Shown piece by piece: positions 37,365 to 46,886 of a stretch of DNA of 64,000 nucleotides. Made by a program: the position numbers and the translations under genes. The DNA comes from Pelagomonas calceolata (Eukaryota > Sar > Pelagophyceae > Pelagomonadales > Pelagomonadaceae). The notes beneath the pieces are model-generated. The model was not told where the DNA came from. It saw nothing but the letters and a program-made list of their open reading frames with translations, and did no database searches. Where the stretch lies: contig CAKKNE010000004.1 of the NCBI GenBank assembly GCA_918797485.1, positions 3,906,001 through 3,970,000 on the forward strand, in the 5' to 3' direction. Position 1 is the first letter of the stretch. Every line of letters begins with the position of its first letter.

Positions 37365-37756
37365 CGGCGTCCGCGTCGCGTGGTTAATCTGTTTGTGTGG
37401 TAGCCTTGGGCGGCCTCTAGGCATCTGCCTTTCCGTCGCGAGGCGCGCCGCGGGTTGGCACAAGCTTATCTGCCTGCAATAACGGTCCTAGGACTGCGCA
37501 GGCGTCGACGAATCGGTGCGAATAGACGCTTCCCACCGGTTCCTTCAAGTTCGGGTTTCTAGTATGTATATCCGCTATCATTATCGAGCAGCACGCCTGC
37601 CCGGCTTCGCCCGTGAGATTGTGCCCTGTGCCCTTCCTTGGGGAGAGGATAGTGAGGCTGTCTGGCGAGCTCCAGTCCTGCACGCCATCACCTCGAGGCC
37701 TCCGCAGCCAACCCCCAGAGCTCTCTGAAGGAGGCCTCTGAAGGCCAGAGAACTGC
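37365..37756. other. Intergenic region between tandem genes
   Basis: 392 bp between two plus-strand genes. A short repeat of GAAGGAGGCCTCT-type sequence lies at 37720-37745 near the downstream ATG. No gene or RNA was recognised. Confidence 0.35.
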
Positions 37757-38899
37757 ATGGCGGACGCCGCGGCCCCGCCCGCCGCCGCTGCGAAGCTCCA
37801 AAAGAAAAATGACGGCGTCGCCACGGCGGCCCACGCCTTCCTCTTCGCGCTACTGGCATTAGCGTCCCTCGGCCTCGGCCGCCTCTACGTGCTGCTCGGC
37901 GCCGTCGCGTGCACGTGCGTCACCTTCGTCGTGGCGCGGCGCGCGCCAGCTACAGAACAAACAACAAAGCCCTCGAGCGGTTCGGTGGATGACGACGACG
38001 ACAAAAGACCTAGGTGGGAGCGGCGCTACATGAAGACCGAGGCCAAAAAAGCGAGGAGAAGGGAGGCGAGGAGCGCCCAAACTAAAAACACGCGGCGGGA
38101 GCTGTCCGAGGCCGAGGCGCGGGAAAAGGCGAAACGGGCCGACGACCTCCAGCGGAAACGCGACCAGCAGGCGCGGGAGCGCGAGGAGGCTCTCCGACGA
38201 AAACAGCAACAGAAACTGCAAAAAGAAGAAGAATTGCGAAGGCAGAAGGAGGAGAAGCGCCAAAAAGACAAACAAAGGGAGCAGGAGCGGAGGCGGGCCA
38301 AAGAAAAAAAGTTAAAAGAAAAAAAAGAGGCCCAGCTCCAAGCGAAGAAGTTGGCCGAGGCGCAAAAAACTATTGAATTATCAGAGAAGTCCAACGCGTT
38401 TGACGCTTGCGTGGCCGCGTATGTCGCTTGTGCTGTCTTGGCGGACGAGGCCGACGCCGCCCATAAAACATGTGAGGAGGCTTTAACGTCGGCTTCGGGT
38501 AAGAAGCGCTCGAACAAGGCCAAGGCCACGGCGAAGAAGGCGCGGGAGAAGGCCGAGCACGCTTCGGAACTGGCGCGGCAAAAAAGGGCGGATAGGGACG
38601 CCGCGCGCGACCGTGCGGAATCTGCAAGGCGCACGTTGGCCGACTACTGCTCCCACCAAAACCTCGCGCCGCCGCCGCAAATACCCTGCGCGTCTCCACA
38701 ACTCCAGAAGCGGCCCTCGCTACAAATCGGCGACGACGTCATGAAGTTGATAGCAAGAGTCCGCAAGCACGGCGGCTGCGTGCCCGACGACTCCGACGAC
38801 GACGATGTGGTGAGCACGGGCGCGCGCGTCGCGCCGTCGGACGTGATATCGTCGGATGACGACATGTCCGACGACGACGACGCGGCCGTCGAGGAGTAG
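37757..38899 (+). CDS. Single-pass membrane protein with long charged coiled coil
   Basis: The 380-residue protein has one or two hydrophobic segments at about 22-62 (AFLFALLALASLGLGRLYVL, then LGAVACTCVTFVVA). A highly charged Lys/Glu/Arg/Gln coiled coil runs from about 80 to 210, followed by a helical Ala/Lys-rich region and an Asp-rich end with three acidic clusters. The basic coiled coil and acidic tail are low complexity, so homology calls are unsafe. It may be a membrane-tethered scaffold. The sequence 38290-38330 is A-rich compared with surrounding DNA. Confidence 0.6.
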   Translation: MADAAAPPAAAAKLQKKNDGVATAAHAFLFALLALASLGLGRLYVLLGAVACTCVTFVVARRAPATEQTTKPSSGSVDDDDDKRPRWERRYMKTEAKKARRREARSAQTKNTRRELSEAEAREKAKRADDLQRKRDQQAREREEALRRKQQQKLQKEEELRRQKEEKRQKDKQREQERRRAKEKKLKEKKEAQLQAKKLAEAQKTIELSEKSNAFDACVAAYVACAVLADEADAAHKTCEEALTSASGKKRSNKAKATAKKAREKAEHASELARQKRADRDAARDRAESARRTLADYCSHQNLAPPPQIPCASPQLQKRPSLQIGDDVMKLIARVRKHGGCVPDDSDDDDVVSTGARVAPSDVISSDDDMSDDDDAAVEE

Positions 38900-39094
38900 A
38901 TTTGTAAAAAGGCCTTGAATATTGCTCCTTTGCCTTCGCTAGACCGCTCCGAGGCCATGCGTCTCGATGGCGCATCTACGGACCCTAGGTCCCGAGGCGC
39001 CGGCGTCGCGGGGAGGCTTGCGTCGAAAGCGTGTAGAGGGGGGAGTGCACTTCGCCACCAGCACGCCGTCGCCGCATCTCGAACCGTGGGAAAC

Positions 39095-39811
39095 TTACTC
39101 TTCGGGGAAGGGCTTCTCGACGCCCTCCGGCAGCGCGACCTCGAAAGAATTGAGTAGTACGGAGACGCCGTGGTAGCAGGCGATCGTCAGACTCAAATCG
39201 GCCATCGCGCGGTCGCCCCCCAGCACTGCTTTGGTCGAAGCGTACGTCTCGTCCGAGACGCGCGTCGTCAGGGCCAGCTCCCGCGAAAAGGTATAGGCGG
39301 CGAGCTCTTCTACTGTAAGAATCCCTTCGAGGTGCCGAGGATGCGCATTCGCCTTGATGAGCGGCAACGCCTCGTCAGCGACACCGGCTTTCCGCGCGAG
39401 CCGCTCGTGCGCATACCATTCGAACTGGGCGTGCCACGCGACGCCGACGGCCAGGATCGCCACTTCATACACGTTCGCTTCTAGCGAGTTCTCCGTGCGC
39501 ACCGCCGTCGCCAGGCGCTCGAGGTGGCGGCCTAATAAAGGTGAAGCGACCTCGGGGTTCCACGGGCCCCGCAGAGCGCCCCTTTCATCAAACAACGCGT
39601 CCTTGCCTATTACTTTAATTCGTGTGTCGACGATGGTGTCGTAGAGTTGTTGTTGGTCGGCGTCCTGGAACGGCGGCACTTGCGGTGGCAGGCGCGGCGC
39701 CGAGCTCTTTTGCCGCAGGAGCGTGCGTTTGCCGTACAGTCGGCGCGTGAAGGCGCGCATGGCTACGAATGCCACTACTGCTGCGATTACGGCTCCGGTT
39801 TGGTTGCGCAT
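39095..39811 (-). CDS. Carboxymuconolactone decarboxylase-like (AhpD-fold) membrane-anchored protein
   Basis: The 238-residue protein begins with a hydrophobic anchor (MRNQTGAVIAAVVAFVAMRA). A CMD-type helical domain follows: RLATAVRTENSLEANVYEVA, ILAVGVAWHAQFEWYAHERL with the E-x-x-x-H pattern, and ADLSLTIACYHGVSVLLNSF. AhpD-type redox members carry CxxC before the histidine; here the equivalent place is W-H-A-Q, so a peroxidase role is unlikely and a decarboxylase-type or unknown reaction is more probable. The frame is open 32 codons upstream, but the chosen Met starts the anchor. Confidence 0.75.
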   Translation of the reverse strand: MRNQTGAVIAAVVAFVAMRAFTRRLYGKRTLLRQKSSAPRLPPQVPPFQDADQQQLYDTIVDTRIKVIGKDALFDERGALRGPWNPEVASPLLGRHLERLATAVRTENSLEANVYEVAILAVGVAWHAQFEWYAHERLARKAGVADEALPLIKANAHPRHLEGILTVEELAAYTFSRELALTTRVSDETYASTKAVLGGDRAMADLSLTIACYHGVSVLLNSFEVALPEGVEKPFPEE

Positions 39812-40181
39812 GCAAATATGCGCTCGGAGATGCTCTTGCTGCAGAGAGAGCGTTGGTCCTGGGTGCACGAGAGCTGAGCGCACTGGCTTGGCTGGCTTCC
39901 ACTGCACTGCTGCGATGTTTTGACGGCGCGTGGTGCAGCTATCCGTGCGTACGGCGTCTGCAAGCCTTGCAAGGGTGGCCAGCAGCCGGGTTTTGCTCGG
40001 CGCCTGAAAAATACGCTGCGAGCGAGCTTAGCATCAAGCTGCGGCTCGGAAAATACCTCTCCGGTAGTGAATCGATCGCAAAAGAAGCGGCGCGTTTTGG
40101 TTTGATCTCTACGGAGAGCTACAAGCTCCGCAGCTAAATCGGGTAAAATACCGCCCCGCCGCTCGCGCGCGCGCGACACTG
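39812..40181. other. Divergent intergenic region
   Basis: 370 bp between the CMD-like gene and the sulfotransferase gene. Nothing recognisable apart from an alternating GC run at 40158-40175. Confidence 0.35.
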
Positions 40182-41366
40182 ATGACACTTCCTCTGATGA
40201 CACGTCCTAACTATCTGCTGACGCTATGCGCTGCCGCCGCTAGTTCCGCGACATCTCTCGCCGCGACGGGATTGGCCTCGAACCGCACGGCTCCGCAGAG
40301 GCGCCAACTGCGCAAAACCGCGGGCGAGCACATGGACGGCGTCAAGGCCTGGGTGCGCCAGAAGGCGAACAACGACGCGCCGGGACTCGTCGCCGAAATC
40401 CGAGAATTGCGAGCGACCGCCGGCGACTGCGATTTCGACGTGAAAAAATGCAAGCACCAGAACAACGGCTTGCCATGCGCTCCCTTGCGGGAAGGATGTA
40501 AGCGGCCCTGCGGCGCGTTTTCGGTGAAGTTATACGGCGCCGCCGGCGCAACCATTCGCGAGGGCGTGCTGATGCACCTGTGGGGCAGCAGCGAGGCGCC
40601 GGCGGGCGGCGCGGGACGCTTCGCCCCGAAGGACAACAAGTGGCGCACGTCGCAGCACGAGGGCAGCACGTTGGCGGATCCGCGCTGGCTCTCGAGCGCT
40701 CGGCACTACGCCAAACGTAACGCGTGGTTCGTGACGGTGCTGCGGGACCCGGTGCAGCGCGTCTGGAGCCGCTACTGGTACGACAAGGGCGGATCTATCA
40801 GCGAGGAGAAGTGGCTAGATGGTAACAAATGCGGCGGCGGCGGCCGGGGCGTGGGAAACCGATGCCTGTCGAACTACTACGTGCGAACGTTCCGCGGGTA
40901 CTCCTCCGCGGACACGTTCGGACCGGGCTACAGCAACGGCGTACCAGAAGGGGACTTGGCGAAGGCGCGGGATGTATTAGCTGGTGTGTTCGACGACGTC
41001 CTCATCTCGGAGTGGTTAAGCCACCCGGGGACACTCGAGCGGCTGGGCGAGAAGCTCTGCTTTACGCCAACTATGCGCAAGTTCCCCCGAGCTAAACGCC
41101 AAAACAAAAAGGCGACGACGGACGAGATCCTGTCGCCGTCCTTCCTCGCCAAGAGGGCGCCGGGCGGCAAGTCGGATAAAAAGCCGGCGGACTGGCAGCC
41201 TTCGGCAGGATCCCAGGAGCGCGTCCGGTACATGAATGGTTTGGACGTGGACCTCTACGCGTGGGCGGCGGCGCGCGAGCTCGAGCGCTTGAAGGCGACC
41301 GCGGCGGCGGCGTCCGAGGGGCTGCCCGTGCCGGGGGAGACGTGGGCTGGCGTGGAGGACTTCTGA
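40182..41366 (+). CDS. Sulfotransferase-like protein, Golgi-type
   Basis: The 394-residue protein has an N-terminal signal anchor (NYLLTLCAAAASSATSLAAT) and resembles luminal carbohydrate sulfotransferases that use PAPS. The 3'-phosphate motif is clear: WFVTVLRDPVQRVWSRYWYD (about residue 180). The 5'-phosphosulfate loop, normally K-T-G-S/T-T, is represented by a degenerate KLYGAAGATIREG (about 112). The C-terminal MNGLDVDLYAWAAARELERL matches the end of the family. Cysteines (KKCK, CAPLREGCKRPC, NKCGG, NRCLSNYY) suggest disulfides in the lumen. A second Met 15 bp downstream is an equal candidate start. Confidence 0.75.
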   Translation: MTLPLMTRPNYLLTLCAAAASSATSLAATGLASNRTAPQRRQLRKTAGEHMDGVKAWVRQKANNDAPGLVAEIRELRATAGDCDFDVKKCKHQNNGLPCAPLREGCKRPCGAFSVKLYGAAGATIREGVLMHLWGSSEAPAGGAGRFAPKDNKWRTSQHEGSTLADPRWLSSARHYAKRNAWFVTVLRDPVQRVWSRYWYDKGGSISEEKWLDGNKCGGGGRGVGNRCLSNYYVRTFRGYSSADTFGPGYSNGVPEGDLAKARDVLAGVFDDVLISEWLSHPGTLERLGEKLCFTPTMRKFPRAKRQNKKATTDEILSPSFLAKRAPGGKSDKKPADWQPSAGSQERVRYMNGLDVDLYAWAAARELERLKATAAAASEGLPVPGETWAGVEDF

Positions 41367-41419
41367 TTTGGTTCCCTGTTAAGAGTGTTGAGTGTGTATG
41401 CTCCGAGTCGCAGGAACAC

Positions 41420-42108
41420 TTACCCCGGGCAGCCGGTCTGCCGCACGTCGCGGAGGGCGTCGAGGTCGAAACCCATGGTCTTGAGCTTGCCGCGGACGGT
41501 CTGCACGATGCTCTCGGACCGGGCTTGCGCGCGCGTGAAGATCCAGAGCCCCGAGTTCGTGTGGCCGGTGCCCGTGCGGCAGCCGCCGGGGGCCGCCTCC
41601 GTCGGGGGACCGCCGCCAACCGCGGCATAGCCCTTAGACTCGTCGTACAAGTAGACCCAGTACCTGTGCGAGACGACACTATCGACGCGACGTCGTCGCG
41701 AAGACGCAGTTGCTACGGTCCAGCGAGCGCCTCGGGCAGAAAACACTGGCCCACGGAGAGCTTGCCCGCGGGCGCATCGACGACACCAACGCAGGGATGC
41801 AGGTCCATCGTCGACGCGTTACCCGGGATCTGGTCGATATGGTTGTGCGCCTTGATCGTGAACCCCCAGGGGGACGTTTCTTCTATCTTTTTGTACTTGG
41901 CCCACTGGCATTGGAAGAGATTCGCCGGTTCTAAGGCGCACTCCATCTGTTGCTGCACGTACCACCGAGCGCCGATGAAGGTGTCGAGGTCGAAGTCGCG
42001 GCTGCGCTCAAATTGAATCGTAAAGTTTCGCGGCGGACACGTCGGCGTGCTGATCGCCTTGACGGCTGTCGGGCATACTGCTAACAGGGCGAGCACTGGC
42101 AGGTGCAT
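41420..42108 (-). CDS. Secreted lipocalin (apolipoprotein D / VDE-like), two exons
   Basis: The coding sequence is exon 1 at 42108-41717 and exon 2 at 41663-41420, joined across a 53-bp GT-AG intron; the joined frame gives 211 residues. A signal peptide (MHLPVLALLAVCPTAVKAIS) precedes the lipocalin signature GARWYVQQQM. After splicing, the sequence across the junction reads ALAGPYWVYLYDESKGYAAV, which fits the apolipoprotein D/violaxanthin de-epoxidase lipocalin strand. It ends with GLWIFTRAQARSESIVQTVR and GFDLDALRDVRQTGCPG, also family-like. Six or more cysteines fit an exported protein. It could be a lipocalin or a lipocalin-domain relative of de-epoxidases; the catalytic extra domains of VDE are absent. 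Confidence 0.78.
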
Positions 42109-42425
42109 CTCTCAGCCAGTGACTCTTTTACAACTTTTTGGGGCCAATTATGGTGCCTCCGTGGATGCACGCGCTGAAGTGAAGCTGTCTTATGCTTTTG
42201 GGTCTTTGCGCGTTCAGAACCGAGGTCCTACTAGCGAGATTACTCTCAACAAGCCATTGCAAAAACTGCCCTGAACCTGATTTGTCATTTGGGCCGCGAG
42301 GCCGTGCTTCATGCTACAATCACGCCGTTTCGCGAGTGATTTACCTTGTATTTACCCTGGGTATATCGTTCACTTACGTCCGCCGCGCCTACAGGATAAC
42401 CCCCAGCACCCAGTGGACAATCACT
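42109..42425. other. Divergent intergenic region
   Basis: 317 relatively AT-rich bases between the lipocalin and the next gene. The plus frame is open through most of it (from 42192), but this stretch has no protein-like sequence. Confidence 0.35.
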
Positions 42426-42901
42426 ATGGCACGCAGAGATAACGACATCTCCGACGCTGTCATTTCTGCGCTGAACACGGCGGCGCACGTCGCCGACCTC
42501 GTGACGCTCGCGAGCAACGCCGACGAAAAGGCGTTCGAGGGTTTCTATACCGATCCCGAGAACCACCCCGGCGGATCGCGCAAGATAACGGTCGACGATG
42601 GGACGATCGGCGTCTTCAGACAAGCCTGGATCGACGGCGGCGGCGGCGAGGGCGAGCCCGCGAGCTACACGCTACCTGCCCTCGTCAAGGGTGACCGCAT
42701 TATCGCACGGCTCCCGGCGTCCAAGAGGTTACCACCGACGTGGCTCACGGACGTTAACACCGCGCGCAGGCCGACTTCTCGGTGCCGCCCAAGAACGCAC
42801 CCGCGAGATATGCAGCTTTCAAAGGCAAGCGCACGGAGCAGGGCATCGAGTGGGAGGACGGCAACGTCTGGCCCTGTGGAGGCCACAAGCACCAGGACTA
42901 G
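42426..42901 (+). CDS. Small hypothetical protein with a likely intron
   Basis: The 5' part (42426 to about 42690) encodes a sensible globular start (MARRDNDISDAVISALNTAA, VADLVTLASNADEKAFEGFY). The last 130 bases are protein-like only in a different frame: ADFSVPPKNAPARYAAFKGK, then EWEDGNVWPCGGHKHQD and the stop at 42899. A stop codon separates the frames, and CGCGCGCAG before GCCGACTTC is a good acceptor. A phase-compatible donor is available at 42684 (GTCAAGG), giving an intron of about 85 bp, but other donors are possible. No family is recognised. The EWEDGNVWP part is reminiscent of small beta-barrel domains, but that is weak. Confidence 0.5.
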
Positions 42902-42930
42902 TAGATAAAACTCCTTATTAATAGTCACCT

Positions 42931-45384
42931 CTACCGCCGCGACCGGAATAGGTCGTTCATCGGCGCCCTCCTTGGATCTTCCACGTCCCAGACCTCGTCG
43001 TCGGCGTTGTCCGTGTCGGCCGTCATCTTGGAACGCACGACGAAGCACCGCTGCGCGCTGATATCCAGGTCGCGCTGCGTCCCCTCGGGCACCAACATCC
43101 AACGCGTCCGGCCCGCGCGCTTCCCCCTATCAAAGGTCCCGCGCGCCACGAGCTTGACGAGGCGGCACCACGCGCAGTCCGGGACGTACTGGTGCACGAA
43201 GTAGTAGTCCGGCGTTTTGTTGTCCTCCACCACCACAATCTGCTCGTAGAGTTTTTTGGTGCGCTCGTAGCGATGCTTCGCCGCTGCCACTAGTCGATCG
43301 TTCGCCTGGGCCGAAGCGAGATTAGCTTCCAAGTTCCTCGCGCGCCTTTCCACAGGCGCCGGCGGCGATTTCGCAGCTAACAATTTAGAACGCTTCTGGC
43401 GTATGGAGTTAAGCCACTCGGCATCGTTCAAGGACGGCACTGGTGCCTGAGCGACGATGTCGTGCTCGTAACGACTTTTCGCGTCGTCGTAAGCTCGAGA
43501 CGCCAGCTCCTTGTCCTCAAAGTACCCGAGGTAGCACGAGTTGCCGCCCGTTAGAAACTTCGCGGCCACGCCTCGACCCCTAGGGACCACTCCTCTAGGC
43601 CAGTCCGGGAGCCACGTCTCTGAACGCTGTAGCCTTCGTGCAACAATGTCCTCATCGTCTTCTTGGTGATCGGACGCACCGGACGCGCGCCGTTCCAACC
43701 AGCCCCGCAAGCCACTCTTGCGTTCTTCCCCCCGCCGCTTTTTGAGATCCAGCGCCATCAGGTAGCACGGGTACTGGTCTTCGACATTGGTATCAGGGAA
43801 GGACCACACGCAGAGCCCCATGACGTCTTCATCTTCATCTGCCGCGTCTGCTAATTCTTGTGAAGTATACTTCTTTGAGTGACCGTCGAAGGTGGCTAAG
43901 TCAGGATGCTTCTCGCGCCACCTTTCTATAACTCTCGCACACCGATCCCTATACAACAAAGCCGCGGCGTGCCAGGGGTTCCCTTCCGGATTGTAAGTGG
44001 TACAGTTGCGCCACACGAGGTCGTGGTCCTGCACAAACTCCCTCAATGAGTTATAGTCACCGGCAATCAACTTCGTCCTTAGTAGTGAATGGTCCATGGG
44101 CTCTTTTATAATCTCGAGGTAGTCCGTAACTAGTGACGTATCAACCGCATTTTGAAATACTTTATTGACGTCCTGCTTGCCCAGGTCTCTCAGTAGCTGC
44201 CTTAGATTTTTTCTCAGTCGATACACCTTGGACGCGTGCGACTCCTTGCCTTCTTCCGGTGCATGGATGGTGCAGTTCGTCGAGGTAGCGTGCTGCGCCA
44301 CGACGCCCACGCGTGTAAACCCTAGAGCTTCGTAAAAGGGGATACCCATCTCCGTCGCTTGCAATACGACGTACTCGTACTCTCGCGGTAACTCATCTAG
44401 AGCTATGGATAAAACAGCAGCACCTCCCCCAAGGCCACCCAACAAGCTAATCTCCGCAACGGTCGGAAAGACTACTCCTTCATTATCAGGATCGCCCCTT
44501 CTAGGTTGGGCTTCCAATGCTGCACCGAGCACATTATCGACATCAACGGCCCTATCCCTCACATCATCCGCCGTGATACCCGACGCCGCCGCATGAGAAT
44601 CGAACCTGAGGTAGGGCGCCCACGTCGTAAAAGTAGTAACCGTAACGAAACCCTGCAACCACCCCTCATTACTTGTACGTAACTGGTACCCCCACAGCGG
44701 GTCGTCGACATCCAAGCGATCACATAAATACTCGAGCATGAGCGGCTTCGGGTCGTGCTTCGTCGCCGGCTTGGGCTCGTTCAGGCGTGCCTGGCACCTA
44801 AATGCAGCTTCACCACATAAGGCTACGAGCTCCGGTAAATCCTGCGCCCACTTCTGGCGGTCGTCCACTCTTTGTAAGATAGAACCTTCTAAGTCGCGAG
44901 ACGCCTTCGGTATCAACTCGACGTCGTAAGGCACGGGTTTTAACGGCGCCTTCACCCGCCGCGCGCACATCATCGCCAGATCATCATCCTTCACGTGTTC
45001 CGTCGGCGCGCTTAGTAATGAAGACCTTCTTCTCGCTCGGCTCGACCTTCTTAACCCTTCGTCGTCATCCTCATCATTCCTGGGCCGTGTGGTCATCCCG
45101 TGCGACGACCGCCGCCGCAGCATCGGCGACGCGCCGTCGGGCGCCCAGGCGTCGTCGTCATCGTCACTCTGAGGCGTCTCGGAGATGCGCCGTCGCGCTC
45201 GCTTCGGCGGCGGCGGGCTCGTCTGCACGGGGGAGGCCTCGTCGGTGGACGCGGAGACCCTCGTCGGCGGCTCGTCCCGTTTCTTGGGCGAGCGGTTCGT
45301 TTTACTGATGAGGGCGGCGCGCGGCGGCGTCGGCGGCTTCCTCCTCTTGGTAAAGAAGTCGGTGATGGAGCGCTGCTGCGACAT
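42931..45384 (-). CDS. Bromodomain protein with acetyltransferase-like and AP2-like regions and a PIP box
   Basis: This 817-residue nuclear protein starts with QRSITDFF (residues 4-11), a textbook PCNA-interacting (PIP) box, followed by basic and Ser-rich sequence. Residues about 255-370 resemble a GNAT acetyltransferase core (FPTVAEISLLGGLGGGAAVL, EYEYVVLQATEMGIPFYEAL, GFTRVGVV). Residues about 385-490 are a bromodomain, which binds acetyl-lysine (VFQNAVDTSLVTDYLEIIKE, PMDHSLLRTKLIAGDYNSLR, and VWRNCTTYNPEGNPWHAAAL with the conserved N). Around 595-650, KFLTGGNSCYLGYFEDKELA and ASRAYDDAKSRY resemble the second half of an AP2 domain. The role is likely in chromatin acetylation linked to replication or repair. 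The first ATG is used. Confidence 0.82.
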   Translation of the reverse strand: MSQQRSITDFFTKRRKPPTPPRAALISKTNRSPKKRDEPPTRVSASTDEASPVQTSPPPPKRARRRISETPQSDDDDDAWAPDGASPMLRRRSSHGMTTRPRNDEDDDEGLRRSSRARRRSSLLSAPTEHVKDDDLAMMCARRVKAPLKPVPYDVELIPKASRDLEGSILQRVDDRQKWAQDLPELVALCGEAAFRCQARLNEPKPATKHDPKPLMLEYLCDRLDVDDPLWGYQLRTSNEGWLQGFVTVTTFTTWAPYLRFDSHAAASGITADDVRDRAVDVDNVLGAALEAQPRRGDPDNEGVVFPTVAEISLLGGLGGGAAVLSIALDELPREYEYVVLQATEMGIPFYEALGFTRVGVVAQHATSTNCTIHAPEEGKESHASKVYRLRKNLRQLLRDLGKQDVNKVFQNAVDTSLVTDYLEIIKEPMDHSLLRTKLIAGDYNSLREFVQDHDLVWRNCTTYNPEGNPWHAAALLYRDRCARVIERWREKHPDLATFDGHSKKYTSQELADAADEDEDVMGLCVWSFPDTNVEDQYPCYLMALDLKKRRGEERKSGLRGWLERRASGASDHQEDDEDIVARRLQRSETWLPDWPRGVVPRGRGVAAKFLTGGNSCYLGYFEDKELASRAYDDAKSRYEHDIVAQAPVPSLNDAEWLNSIRQKRSKLLAAKSPPAPVERRARNLEANLASAQANDRLVAAAKHRYERTKKLYEQIVVVEDNKTPDYYFVHQYVPDCAWCRLVKLVARGTFDRGKRAGRTRWMLVPEGTQRDLDISAQRCFVVRSKMTADTDNADDEVWDVEDPRRAPMNDLFRSRR

Positions 45385-45857
45385 TTGCGTTACGCGGTGC
45401 TAACGCGCGCGAGAGCGTTTCAGTAAAGGGGCGGTTTACTCGTTCCAGCGGATCACCTCGTCGACTGGATAGTCCGGTGAATGCGCAAGCGACGGCAACG
45501 AGTCTGATCGGCGCTGCGTGGGCGGCTAGAAGGGCCCAAGTGCAGCCTGGCCAAAGGAGGTCCAAACTCAGTCCGTGCGCGGCCTAATTGAGCAGCTCTT
45601 CGCGCTGAGACTACGTCGCAGATCGGGCTCAAGCGCTGATGCAGCCAGATCGTGCCCGCGCGGCCCCGCCGCCGCGGTCATTCAAACTGAGCGCCTCGAC
45701 GCCGCGGACATCTCCGCCGATTCGGGACGCCTCGGGACGCTCCCATTCGATGTTTCTGATGACTACAGCACGCTTGGGTGCAGTACGAAAAACCGCGCCG
45801 TTAGCACGAAACGCGCGCGGGCGCGCCGGACATCCAGCACCTAGAACGTAGACAGAC
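45385..45857. other. Intergenic region between tandem genes
   Basis: 473 bp upstream of the bromodomain gene and downstream of the next gene. Open frames here are short and compositionally noisy. No CTAG motif and no RNA gene were recognised. Confidence 0.35.
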
Positions 45858-46454
45858 TTACCCCCCGCCCCGCGCCGACGGCAGCAGGTGCCGAGGCGTC
45901 GGCGCCAGCGAAAACCCCGGCCGCGCCTTATCCTTGTGTGGTTCGAGGAACACGCGCCCGTCGTACTGGACCTTGTGGTACCGCGTTTCTTTTAACGGAG
46001 GATGTTCCGTCGGCTGGAAGAACTCCGGCGCGGTCAGCGACACGCCGCCGCGGTCGGGGGACAGCTGGTGCGGCAATCTTGACGGAGACGCCTCCTGGTG
46101 CTCCTCGTAGTGGGTCCCGCGCTCCGGCGAGATCTGGAACCCGTCGGGCGCATCATACGAAACGGTCGTCGGGTGCATTTGTCGCCCGTAGCCCTTAGTG
46201 GCCTTATAAGGGGCGTCGAACGGCGTATCCGAGACGCGCAGCCAGCGCGGCTCGAGGATGTCGGGGTCGGCGTAGTTCCGCGCCTCCCGCACGACCCTCG
46301 ACTCCGTCGTCGCCGCCGTTCGCCCGCTGACGGGCGCCGTCGACGTCGCGTCGTCATCTCTTGGCGTCGGCCCGGGCAGCACGGGCGGCCGCCGCTGGAC
46401 GGGCGAGATGAGGGACTTCATGCGGTCCTCGCGGCGCGTGAAATGGCGTGGCAT
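45858..46454 (-). CDS. Hypothetical Pro/Ser/His-rich protein
   Basis: I do not recognise this 198-residue protein. It is hydrophilic and probably extended, with many prolines and repeated short pieces such as PDGFQISPERGTHY and PHQLSPDRGGVSL, a WLRVSDTPFDAPYKATKGYG stretch and a Gly-rich end. The style resembles microtubule- or cilium-associated filament proteins, but that is only an impression. An ATG 39 bp upstream is also possible. Motif copy 8 lies about 207 bp upstream. Confidence 0.5.
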   Translation of the reverse strand: MPRHFTRREDRMKSLISPVQRRPPVLPGPTPRDDDATSTAPVSGRTAATTESRVVREARNYADPDILEPRWLRVSDTPFDAPYKATKGYGRQMHPTTVSYDAPDGFQISPERGTHYEEHQEASPSRLPHQLSPDRGGVSLTAPEFFQPTEHPPLKETRYHKVQYDGRVFLEPHKDKARPGFSLAPTPRHLLPSARGGG

Positions 46455-46886
46455 GTCCTTTTGCCTGCTCAAGTGAAGGGGCTGCCCTTTCACTGGTTGC
46501 TTGCTTACACAGTGGAGTGAGGCTCAGAGAGCGTTGCACAAGGCGCTCTCCTCTCCGCGGCGCTGTTTGAGCAAACCGGAACTATGCTTCCAAGGCCCCA
46601 GGCAGGGATGCTTTGAAAGGTCCCCGGAGACGTCCAAGAAAACCCGCGCAGTAAAGCTTGCTAGTGCCTTTCCTAAAAGTTCAGGCCGCTAGCTCCTGAA
46701 GCGCTCTGCTTGCTCCTGTAGCCAACACGCAGTAGTTAGCTGAGCAGGGATCGCTACTGGACACGTACAGTGCAGCACGAACTGACCGCATATCGATTTC
46801 TAGCGGTAAAAGCGGACGCGCAGCCTTTGTAGAGAGAGCACTCTCGCAGAGCGCGGCAAGCCATCGCAGCGGTGTGCCATCGATCG
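46455..46886. other. Divergent intergenic region
   Basis: About 430 bp shared by the Pro/Ser-rich gene and the NAD(P)H-hydrate dehydratase gene, containing CTAG motif copy 8 (46661-46692). Nothing else was recognised. Confidence 0.4.
46661..46692 (-). promoter_or_regulatory. CTAG-bounded motif, copy 8 (expanded)
   Basis: A 32-bp copy whose two ends match the consensus (CTAGCGGCCTGAA and AAAGGCACTAGCAAG, read on the minus strand) but whose middle has about ten extra bases. It lies in a divergent region, 207 bp and 195 bp from the two start codons. Confidence 0.5.
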
